A stretch of 6,235 nt of DNA, taken from positions 1 through 6,235 of the forward strand of contig JAFRCB010000069.1 in assembly GCA_017404585.1 (NCBI GenBank), given 5' to 3'. Every line of letters starts with the position of its first letter. The first letter of the stretch is position 1. The notes below the pieces were generated by a model. The model was given only the letters and a program-made list of their open reading frames with translations, ran no database searches and was not told the DNA's origin. Source of the DNA: Lachnospiraceae bacterium (GTDB lineage Bacteria; Bacillota; Clostridia; Lachnospirales; Lachnospiraceae). Both the position numbers and the translations under genes were made by a program. Shown here piece by piece: positions 1 to 5,328 of this stretch.

Positions 1-585
1 CTCGACCGTGATGATCCGGTCGGCTTCATAGGCAAATACCCGGTCGTATACATGGACGAGGAACAAATCTCCCTCCTTCATCTTCGTGATGTCGGTGAAG
101 AGCCTTGCCGAAGGCAGCCCGTCATGGCCAACGAACGCTGCGTGCGTGCCCGGCTGTCCTGTCGGCAGGGACGTTCCTTCCAGATGGCCGACCGCCACCT
201 GGAGGACTGCCTCGCCTGTGCCGTGGTAGACCGGCTGCACCGTCCGATAGCCGGGAATCTCGATATAGGCCATGATGCCTGTGCCCGTCACATCGAGCAG
301 GCTTTCGTATTCTGCATGCAGCTTGCTGTCTTCCTCCAGGGCGAAGCGGGCATTCCCCATGGATGCGAGCCTTGCATTGAATTCCTGCGCTTTCTGCAGC
401 TCCGCTTCGATCTCAGTTTCGTCCTTCTGCCCTGTTGCACGGCTGTAAACCGCGACCGCCCGTGACTGCCTTAAGGCGTTCCAGCGGTCCGAGAATGCCG
501 GGTAGGCGATCAGGCATAGGCCGAGCGCAATAAAAAGAAGGGCGGCGATGCGGCTCAGCCGGCTGGTTTTAGACTGTATCCACAT
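1..585 (-). CDS. Class C (pilin-polymerising) sortase, N-terminal 195 residues, cut by the left window edge
   Basis: Membrane transpeptidase expected to join pilin subunits through an LPxTG-type motif and a lysine. I translated the minus strand from the ATG at 585-583; the frame stays open to base 1. Residues 11-30 form a membrane segment after a basic start. A polar, helical stretch follows to about residue 95. The sortase fold then begins with GTGIMAYIEIPGY (102-113), YHGT (120-123), GHLEGTSLP (133-141) and GHDGLPSARLFTDI (153-166), the class C signature with catalytic His154. The catalytic Cys and Arg lie beyond the window. I see no DPF/DPW lid motif in residues 70-100, where many pilus sortases have one. 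The start is well supported by AGGGGGGTGA (600-591), 5 nt upstream. It lies 67 bp after the pilin stop with no terminator between, so the two are probably cotranscribed. The class assignment is firm; the substrate is inferred from context. Confidence 0.93.
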   Translation of the reverse strand, partial: MWIQSKTSRLSRIAALLFIALGLCLIAYPAFSDRWNALRQSRAVAVYSRATGQKDETEIEAELQKAQEFNARLASMGNARFALEEDSKLHAEYESLLDVTGTGIMAYIEIPGYRTVQPVYHGTGEAVLQVAVGHLEGTSLPTGQPGTHAAFVGHDGLPSARLFTDITKMKEGDLFLVHVYDRVFAYEADRIITVE

Positions 586-590
586 ATCTG

Positions 591-600
591 TCACCCCCCT
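591..600 (-). promoter_or_regulatory. Ribosome binding site of the class C sortase
   Basis: Minus-strand AGGGGGGTGA lies 5 nt upstream of ATG 585. It fixes the start and shows that the partial gene begins here rather than upstream in the pilin-sortase spacer (586-652). Confidence 0.7.
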
Positions 601-652
601 GCTGAGCACCGGCGTATTGCCGCATCCTTTCCGCCCTGATCAGGCTATCTTC

Positions 653-2122
653 CTATTCCTCGTCCTCCTTTTTCCGGCTCTTCAGCAATGCCGCGCCGCC
701 TGCCGCAAGCGCAGCCGCCCCGGCGCCGTAGATCGCGTACACGCCCGTTCCGCCGGCACTCGGCAGGACCGTTCCCGCCTCGTCGCTCACTACGATCTCC
801 ACGATGCCGCTGGAAAGGTCGCCTTCCACCGCGTCTCCGTCACCCTGCCGTACCGTGAGTACCGTCAGGCCGTCCTCGCCGGAATGTTCGGCCTCGATAA
901 TGACGGTGACCGGGTCCACGGAGTTGAAGCCCATCGGTGCAGCTTCTTCCGTAAGGGTATAGGTTCCCGCTTCCAGTCCCTTGAACTCGAACACGGACAG
1001 TTCCGCGCCCTCGATCGTTTCCGTGTAGCCACCCGGGCCGGAGAGCGTAAAGGTCGCGCCGTTCAGCGCCTCGCCGGTATCCGCGTCCTTCTTCTCGACT
1101 TTCAGCTCGAACGAATAGACGTTCGCGCCGGACGGGGTTGCCGTCCCGGTACCCGTGCCGTTCGGATCGTTGGAATACTCCGCCTCCGCCGTATTCGGGT
1201 TGCCTACGGAGCCGAGGTTCACGGTGTCCTTCACCAGCGCCTCATATGTGACTGTGACGCTTTCGGATGCTTCCGGAGCGGACTGTTTCAGGTCTTCGAT
1301 CGTCAGCGTGAAGCCCTGGCCGTCTATGACCGGCACTTCGGAGAGTGGCTGCCCGTCGGCAGTGACGCGGAAGCTGCCGTCCGCATAGGACAGGCCGTCC
1401 GCCAGCGTATCCCTGATGACGATCCTGTAACTGTCATAGTCCGCATAGTTGTCCGGCAGGCTGAACGTGACCGTGTACGGAACCGTGTCCCCTTTCGTAT
1501 AGTCGGCTGTCTTGGCGGCATTGCCGTTCCTGTCCGTCACGGTCTTGGTAATAGATACGGCTTCCCGCTTGGCACTGATCTCATTCTCCGCCTGCGTCGT
1601 CCATAGCAACGACTCGGATCTGGCTTCGTCGGGTGCGGTATCCTCCGTCACGTCCAGCACAAGGTAGTACCCGGCACCGGTGACACTGATGACGTTGCCT
1701 GCCGGATCGCTGTCCGTGCGCTTTTCGGCTTTGTGATTCGCGGCGAGCTTGCCTACTTCCTTCATGAAGTCGGAATCATTGGCCTGCTCCTTCAGCACGC
1801 GGGCAACATCCGGCGCACTCTCGCAGGAAGCGAACGGGTTGTCTGCCCCGAACTTCGCGCTCGCTTTCAGTGCGGACAGGAAGCCGGCCGGGTCAATGCC
1901 TTCAGCCCACTCCAGGTCGGCGATCGTGCCGTCGGTGGCTACGCGGCCTTTGAAGATCCGGTATGCCTCATAGGTATGCGTTTCGTCATTTACCGTAATG
2001 ACGATCGCGCTCGTCTCGTTCAGCGACTCGTCCGCATGTACCGGCAATGCATAGGACGCCCCGAAGAGCATCGCGCCGGACAGGACGGCGGTGATTTTCG
2101 TAATTGTATTCACTAATTGCAT
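653..2122 (-). CDS. SpaA-type LPSAG pilin / cell-wall-anchored surface protein (489 aa)
   Basis: Likely pilus subunit. With the start at ATG 2122, residues 1-30 are a signal peptide (hydrophobic TAVLSGAMLFGASYA, cleavage after VHA). Residues 31-185 form an N-terminal domain. Residues 186-325 resemble a fimbrial isopeptide D2 domain (SITKTVTDRNG, VPYTVTFSLP, IRDTLADGLSY, NTAEAEYSN). Residues 337-411 resemble a SpaA/prealbumin-like domain with the E-box-like YTLTEEAAPMGFN. The sorting signal is LPSAGG (453-458), then an Ala/Gly-rich hydrophobic segment and the tail KSRKKEDEE. A canonical YPKN pilin motif is not seen; the lysines in ISAKREAVSITK (182-193) are candidates for the linkage. An in-frame GTG at 2167 would add 15 residues but lies inside the leader hairpin and has no ribosome site. 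ATG 2122 has AAGGAG only 3 nt upstream; GTG 2113 is an alternative. The class C sortase directly downstream supports a pilin role. Confidence 0.9.
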   Translation of the reverse strand: MQLVNTITKITAVLSGAMLFGASYALPVHADESLNETSAIVITVNDETHTYEAYRIFKGRVATDGTIADLEWAEGIDPAGFLSALKASAKFGADNPFASCESAPDVARVLKEQANDSDFMKEVGKLAANHKAEKRTDSDPAGNVISVTGAGYYLVLDVTEDTAPDEARSESLLWTTQAENEISAKREAVSITKTVTDRNGNAAKTADYTKGDTVPYTVTFSLPDNYADYDSYRIVIRDTLADGLSYADGSFRVTADGQPLSEVPVIDGQGFTLTIEDLKQSAPEASESVTVTYEALVKDTVNLGSVGNPNTAEAEYSNDPNGTGTGTATPSGANVYSFELKVEKKDADTGEALNGATFTLSGPGGYTETIEGAELSVFEFKGLEAGTYTLTEEAAPMGFNSVDPVTVIIEAEHSGEDGLTVLTVRQGDGDAVEGDLSSGIVEIVVSDEAGTVLPSAGGTGVYAIYGAGAAALAAGGAALLKSRKKEDEE

Positions 2123-2125
2123 CAG

Positions 2126-2131
2126 CTCCTT
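2126..2131 (-). promoter_or_regulatory. Ribosome binding site of the pilin
   Basis: Minus-strand AAGGAG, only 3 nt before ATG 2122 and 12 nt before the in-frame GTG at 2113. It argues against the longer reading from GTG 2167. It directly follows the GCTTATG arm that can pair with upstream CATAAGC, so access to it could depend on leader folding. Confidence 0.6.
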
Positions 2132-2148
2132 CCATAAGCGGGCACGGC

Positions 2149-2175
2149 AAAGAAAAAGCCCCCTCACGGAGGCTT
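2149..2175 (-). terminator. Intrinsic terminator / attenuator in the pilin leader
   Basis: As minus-strand RNA this forms an 8-bp stem, AAGCCUCC with GGGGGCUU (one U-G pair), closed by a GUGA (GNRA) tetraloop and followed by UUUCUUU. It ends only about 26 nt before the pilin ATG. That leaves no room for a promoter between hairpin and gene, so pilin transcription must read through it. This favours an attenuator over a simple end to the ATPase transcript. Nearby alternatives are GCGGGC (2183-2178) with GCCCGC (2143-2138), which can enclose the hairpin, and CATAAGC (2178-2172) with GCTTATG (2139-2133), which excludes it. Confidence 0.7.
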
Positions 2176-2187
2176 ATGCCCGCAATC

Positions 2188-2203
2188 CTTCCCCTGCAGG
2201 AAG
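2188..2203 (-). promoter_or_regulatory. Short stem-loop in the pilin leader
   Basis: Minus-strand CTTCC and GGAAG can pair over a 6-nt loop, just 5' of the terminator hairpin. A smaller GCTG-AAAT-CAGC hairpin lies further 5' at 2223-2234. I recognise no known riboswitch consensus here. Confidence 0.35.
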
Positions 2204-2241
2204 CTTACGGTATCATCTTATTGCTGATTTCAGCGAGTTTT

Positions 2242-2270
2242 ATGATGGGTAATGACTTGTTGTTTTCCAA
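2242..2270 (-). promoter_or_regulatory. Possible pilin promoter
   Basis: Minus-strand TTGGAA (2270-2265), a 17-nt spacer and CATCAT (2247-2242) each match the sigma-A consensus at 4 of 6 positions. Initiation near 2235 would give a leader of about 113 nt containing the two stem-loops and the terminator. The match is weak; the pilin may instead depend on read-through from the ATPase. Confidence 0.3.
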
Positions 2271-2285
2271 TGTTTTCCCGGGAAA

Positions 2286-3710
2286 TCAGACAAAGAGCTG
2301 GTCTTCAGTGATTTCATTTGTGATCATGTGCCGGTTGCTGGAATCCGTCAGTCCGTAAGAGGTGATCATCACGATATTGACGGCTTTTCTTGTCTTTGTC
2401 TCTTCTATAAATACTTGTCTCTTGTTTGCCAGATCTTCACTGTATTTGCTGCTCAGCTCGAACTTTTTCGAATGGTATTTCGTCTCGCAGATGGTGATCG
2501 TTTTGTCCTTTCTGTCAATCAGCAGATCGATCTGAGCACCACCTTTCTTTTTCCTGCTTCTCCAGGAATACTCCTCAGTCTCTATCCCGCTGATTCCCAG
2601 AACCTGCTTTATCTGATCTACATGCAGCAGACATACGACCTCGAAGGCATCCCCGCACCAGGAGTTGTATTCATTGCTTCCGACAAAGGAAAGCCATCCC
2701 GTCCGGCTTTCACGCTCAACATATTTCAGATAGAACAGCAACATCGGATCAATAATCTGGTAGATTGCCCCCCTTGTTTTCTTGGCGAAACAGTTGTATT
2801 TCCTTATGAAGTCGCATTCGATGAGTTCCTTAAGTATCCTGTCCAGCGTTCCCCCTGTAATATCAGGCATGATGTTGTCCAGTTCTTCTCTTGTCAAACC
2901 GCTTTCGCTTTCATTCAAAGCTCTGATCACCTGGATATGACGCTCATAGTTTTTGAACAGCGAACGGAAGAGAAACACAAATTCATTATGCAAAGCCCCA
3001 TCCTTGCTGAATAACAGTTCGTTCACGTTCTGTGCAAGACTCATTCTTCTGTCCAGAAGAGAGTAATAATATGGAACTCCTACAAAAAACATGTAGTATT
3101 CGACGGTCTGGTGGCGCGGAATATCAATTTGCTTGAATTTCAGATATGCTTCGCATTCTTTCAGGTTCATCGGTCCTAAATGGATTTTTTTCGTAATACG
3201 ATGGGCGATACCTCCCCTGTCATACAAAATGTTCTTCAGAATCCATGATGTTGCAGAGCCGCAGACAATAAGAAGGATATCATTCTGCGTTGATGCCCAC
3301 CCGTTCCAGAACAAATCCAAAGCAGCTTTGAAATCCGAGTTTGGACTGTTCATCCATGGGACTTCATCCAGAAACACCACCCTCTTTTTGCTGACCGGAT
3401 CCCGCCGGACCGTATCTTTGCTCAGGATTTGCTTCATCCTTGCAAAAGCTTCAAACCAGTTTTTCGGACTGGACTTATCACTGTCCCCAAATTCATGCAA
3501 GGCAACATTAAATGCCTGCAGTTGTTGCCTGTTTCTCTTTCCAAATACACCGGTTGCATAAAACGAGAATTTTCCATCAAAGTAATTCTTAATCAGGTAT
3601 GTTTTCCCTATTCTTCTTCTTCCGTATACGACCAGGAATTCCGGTCTGCTGCTGTTCACGCAGTCCCGCAGTATCTGCTGTTCCTTTTCCCTTCCAATGA
3701 TTCTCTCCAT
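2286..3710 (-). CDS. AAA-type ATPase with winged helix and C-terminal PD-(D/E)XK (DUF234-like) domain, 474 aa
   Basis: A full-length member of the 'archaeal ATPase' (PF01637)/DUF234 group of predicted P-loop ATPases, which are common in mobile and accessory regions; their cellular role is mostly unknown. Visible in order: IIGREKE (4-10); Walker A GRRRIGKT (30-37); Walker B VVFLDE (111-116) followed by VPWM; a sensor-like strand LLIVCGSATSW (146-156); DRGGIAHR (164-171) with possible finger arginines; a winged helix at about 256-310 (SGLTREELDNIM, GTLDRILKELIECDFI). The C-terminal restriction-endonuclease-like domain has candidate active residues E357, D395 (AQIDLLID) and E409-T-K411 (ICETKYH). 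All appear intact, so nuclease activity is possible but unproven. The start is supported by GGGAG, 7 nt upstream. The gene is AT-richer than the surface genes on either side, suggesting separate acquisition. Its promoter region carries a strong inverted repeat. Confidence 0.88.
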   Translation of the reverse strand: MERIIGREKEQQILRDCVNSSRPEFLVVYGRRRIGKTYLIKNYFDGKFSFYATGVFGKRNRQQLQAFNVALHEFGDSDKSSPKNWFEAFARMKQILSKDTVRRDPVSKKRVVFLDEVPWMNSPNSDFKAALDLFWNGWASTQNDILLIVCGSATSWILKNILYDRGGIAHRITKKIHLGPMNLKECEAYLKFKQIDIPRHQTVEYYMFFVGVPYYYSLLDRRMSLAQNVNELLFSKDGALHNEFVFLFRSLFKNYERHIQVIRALNESESGLTREELDNIMPDITGGTLDRILKELIECDFIRKYNCFAKKTRGAIYQIIDPMLLFYLKYVERESRTGWLSFVGSNEYNSWCGDAFEVVCLLHVDQIKQVLGISGIETEEYSWRSRKKKGGAQIDLLIDRKDKTITICETKYHSKKFELSSKYSEDLANKRQVFIEETKTRKAVNIVMITSYGLTDSSNRHMITNEITEDQLFV

Positions 3711-3767
3711 ATTCGATCTCCCGTTTTCATTAATTTAGAAATATGAGATATTCCCACTTTCTATATC

Positions 3768-3796
3768 ATTATAAGCTTAATAAATGGGAATAACTA
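3768..3796 (-). promoter_or_regulatory. Probable promoter of the ATPase gene
   Basis: The minus strand has a perfect TATAAT at 3773-3768. At 17-nt spacing the -35 position (3796-3791) reads TAGTTA, a poor match that overlaps an arm of the 13-bp inverted repeat. Initiation near 3761 would give a leader of about 50 nt containing the GGGAG ribosome site. The weak -35 overlapped by a palindrome suggests a regulated promoter. Confidence 0.5.
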
Positions 3797-3822
3797 CTAT
3801 TTTATTGCCGTTATTCCCATTT
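3782..3822. repeat. 13-bp perfect inverted repeat, putative operator of the ATPase gene
   Basis: AAATGGGAATAAC (3782-3794) and GTTATTCCCATTT (3810-3822) are exact reverse complements 15 bp apart. The core TGGGAATA occurs a third time, on the minus strand at 3756-3749, close to the expected transcription start. The copies therefore straddle the promoter, as expected of operator sites. No T-run follows, which argues against a terminator. The binding protein is unknown; the ATPase's own winged helix is one candidate. Confidence 0.6.
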
Positions 3823-3979
3823 TCTTTGCTATTTTATTAAGTTTTGACAGTCTGGATTTCATGTCATTTGGTGTATGTATTATATCCCCATAGCTGAAGC
3901 CATGGGCGTGACGGCGATTTTCGGTAAAGCGCTCTCATCCCAAGGCGGAAGCTCTGGGGGTGTCCCGCGCTGTGTCTCT

Positions 3980-4016
3980 AAAAAGCGGACTCACACCTCG
4001 CGTGAGTCCGCTTTTT
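3980..4016. terminator. Bidirectional intrinsic terminator at the sortase relic
   Basis: A 15-bp perfect stem (3980-3994 with 4002-4016) carries a 7-nt loop reading ACCTCGC on the plus strand. An A-run on one side and a T-run on the other make it a terminator in either direction. It contains the stop codon of the sortase relic (3993-3991, minus). It parallels the hairpin at 4532-4568, but the loop is in opposite orientation. Confidence 0.85.
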
Positions 4017-4098
4017 CCTTCCCCAGAACAATAATCCTTGTGTCCTCCTGCCATGGCCGGCATGTCTGCAGGGTGATGAATCGATCATGGTAATTCAT
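3991..4098 (-). pseudogene. C-terminal relic of a class B sortase
   Basis: Minus-strand translation gives MNYHDRFITLQTC (catalytic-type Cys) followed by RPWQEDTRIIVLGKEK (catalytic-type Arg) and ends ADSREV-stop. It matches the last part of the intact sortase at 4543-5328 at about 25 of 31 residues. Homology begins near the Tyr at 4092-4090. Upstream, the frame meets a TAA within a few codons, and no sortase sequence is visible in 4099-4160. Many nucleotide differences from the intact copy are silent, so this looks like the end of a paralogue that diverged under selection before being truncated, not a fresh duplication. The ATG at 4098-4096 is probably chance. Confidence 0.8.
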
Positions 4099-4160
4099 CC
4101 AAACTACACTTGATTAATTTTCCATATACAATGATTTAAAGAAAGCGTTTGTAAAATAAT

Positions 4161-4511
4161 ATGTATGATCAGGTAAAAATGAATAACCTGCTCCTCTCAA
4201 GGTTTCCGGAGCTGCAGGAGCAATTCAAAGAGGAAACTTCCTGGAATGAAGGAATCCAGACTGGCAGCTACGTTGTTTATGAAGATGTGTTTATGCCATA
4301 TATCGTGCGCAGTTTTGTCACAAAAGATGATTGTTCCATCAGGAGAATAATGGATTTTGTTGAGGAGTTGGCCTCCAGTAACGACTTTGATATTCGTAAT
4401 CTAATTGCCGTAACAGTCATAGATAATATTCGTATGTATGATATTGAAAAAGCCTTTGTTTCCGTGATGGGTGCAAACAGCAAAATTCTTTACGATGAGT
4501 GGGATAAATAG
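4161..4511 (+). CDS. Small DUF7674-like protein (116 aa)
   Basis: The only credible plus-strand gene. The protein is acidic, soluble and mostly helical, with no signal peptide or membrane segment. The pattern LLSRFPELQEQFKEE (11-25), then TGSYVVYEDVFMPYIVR (34-50), IMDFVEELASSNDFDIRNLIAVTVIDNI (63-90) and a terminal EWDK resembles, from memory, the DUF7674 family of small uncharacterised bacterial proteins. An immunity-type role is possible but speculative; no toxin partner is visible. ATG 4161 lacks a ribosome site. The in-frame ATG at 4179 has CAGG just upstream and puts the FPEL motif nearer the N-terminus, so it may be the true start. The gene is AT-rich against its sortase neighbours. 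It lies between the sortase relic and the intact sortase and ends about 20 bp before a shared bidirectional terminator. Confidence 0.75.
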   Translation: MYDQVKMNNLLLSRFPELQEQFKEETSWNEGIQTGSYVVYEDVFMPYIVRSFVTKDDCSIRRIMDFVEELASSNDFDIRNLIAVTVIDNIRMYDIEKAFVSVMGANSKILYDEWDK

Positions 4512-4531
4512 TCTCCTCGCAACATTATGCT

Positions 4532-4568
4532 AAAAAGCGGAATCACGCGAGGTGTGATTCCGCTTTTT
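4532..4568. terminator. Bidirectional terminator shared by the sortase and the DUF7674-like gene
   Basis: A 15-bp perfect stem (4532-4546 with 4554-4568) with loop GCGAGGT on the plus strand, flanked by A5 and T5. It lies 20 bp after the plus-strand stop at 4511. It also contains the sortase stop (4545-4543, minus), so it can end both converging transcripts. The last sortase codons are encoded in the stem and loop. Confidence 0.9.
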
Positions 4569-5328
4569 CCTTTCCCAGCACGATGATCCGCGTATCTTCC
4601 TGCCACGCTCTGCATGTCTGGAACGTAACAAACCGGTCGCCGTATTCCAGCTTTTCTTCCGATGATACCAGATTCTTTCTCTCCGGCAGGGCAATCCACC
4701 GGGTCCACTCTTCTTCCGACGAAAATACAGGCTGCCGGTAGTCGTAGTCCTGATACTCTTCCAGCGTCAGGATGTAGACATGCGTTATGACATATTCCCG
4801 TCTCTCATCTTCGAATATCAGGGAGAACCGGCTGTTCTGTTCATAGAACTGCTGGTCCGTAAGCTTTGCCAGCGGCGAGAACTGGGCATCCTCATCGTAG
4901 TAGACATGATGCCCGTAGATGACCATGTTCGTGTCATCCATGCGGGTGTTGCTGTCGAAGAATGGGATACCTTCCGGGGATTCGTTCCCGTAAAAATCCC
5001 TTCGGAGGTAGTATTCCGGCTCCTCGCTCTGTACAACAGGCAGCCGGATCAGCCCGGAATCGAATGCAAGGATCGCCCTGAGGTCGGGATTTGCCTCTTT
5101 GAGGCTCTGGAACGCGCTGTTTCCCTCTTCTTTTCCCTTCCCTTCAGGCAATTCCTCCATGATTCTATGGAGTTCGGCATCTCTGCTGCGGATCAGCTCG
5201 ACCTGCCGCACCTCGCGTGCCAGCTTAGCACCGCTGGCGAGTATACAGAGGACCAGCACTGCCGCAAGGCATCTTCTAAGCCGATCCGTCCTCACCCTCT
5301 TCATCAAGCCGGCGCATGATCTCGTCAT
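4543..5328 (-). CDS. Class B sortase, complete (261 aa)
   Basis: Membrane cysteine transpeptidase that attaches surface proteins to peptidoglycan or, in some pilus loci, polymerises pilins. Residues 19-34 form the N-terminal membrane anchor after a basic segment; about 40-75 is a charged helical linker. The catalytic domain contains NPDLRAILAF (80-89), LPVVQSEEPEYYLRRDF (96-112), MVIYGHHVYYDEDAQFSPL (135-153, catalytic His140), ITHVYI (181-186), FQTCRAWQEDTRIIVLGKE (236-254) with Cys239 and Arg247. These features and the length fit class B. The ATG at 5328 overlaps the upstream gene by 53 bp and has GGAG too close to it; an in-frame ATG at 5304 is equally plausible, and both suggest translational coupling. 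The stop sits inside the terminator hairpin. Its substrate is not evident here; the pilin at 653-2122 is one candidate. Confidence 0.92.
   Translation of the reverse strand: MTRSCAGLMKRVRTDRLRRCLAAVLVLCILASGAKLAREVRQVELIRSRDAELHRIMEELPEGKGKEEGNSAFQSLKEANPDLRAILAFDSGLIRLPVVQSEEPEYYLRRDFYGNESPEGIPFFDSNTRMDDTNMVIYGHHVYYDEDAQFSPLAKLTDQQFYEQNSRFSLIFEDERREYVITHVYILTLEEYQDYDYRQPVFSSEEEWTRWIALPERKNLVSSEEKLEYGDRFVTFQTCRAWQEDTRIIVLGKEKAESHLA

Larger units (their letters stand above)
3711..4160. other. 450-bp gene-free stretch between ATPase and DUF7674-like gene
   Basis: The left part (3711-3885) is very AT-rich and holds the ATPase leader, promoter and inverted repeat. A GC-rich piece (about 3886-3979) has no recognisable content beyond an imperfect hairpin: CCATAGC 3888-3894 with GCCATGG 3899-3905. 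Then come the terminator hairpin and the sortase relic (3980-4098). The rest (4099-4160) is AT-rich upstream DNA of the plus-strand gene, with no convincing sigma-A promoter: TTGATT at 4110 has no well-spaced partner. Confidence 0.6.

Noticed and set aside
548..1606. Long plus-strand open frame (352 codons) opposite the pilin
   Set aside because: It is a GC-rich antisense shadow, rich in Arg and with no domain. The opposite strand has a clear signal peptide, pilin domains and sorting signal.
2123..2240. Known riboswitch (such as c-di-GMP) in the pilin leader
   Set aside because: I could not match any known aptamer consensus; only the terminator and generic stem-loops are visible.
2328..3014. 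Plus-strand open frame opposite the ATPase
   Set aside because: It lies wholly antisense to the Walker, winged-helix and nuclease motifs, and has no recognisable domain.
3844..3849. Perfect TTGACA on the plus strand
   Set aside because: No -10 element at 16-18 nt spacing; the nearest TATTAT is about 28 nt away and no plus-strand gene follows closely.
3797..3862. Minus-strand 21-codon ORF (MKSRLSKLNKIAKKMGITAIK)
   Set aside because: It has no ribosome site and spans the inverted repeat. It is more likely an AT-rich chance frame, although a leader peptide cannot be fully excluded.
3875..4093. 72-codon plus-strand open frame across the relic hairpin
   Set aside because: Its second half is the antisense of the sortase relic and it has no ribosome site. 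The first part (AMGVTAIFGKALSSQGG) is not recognised.
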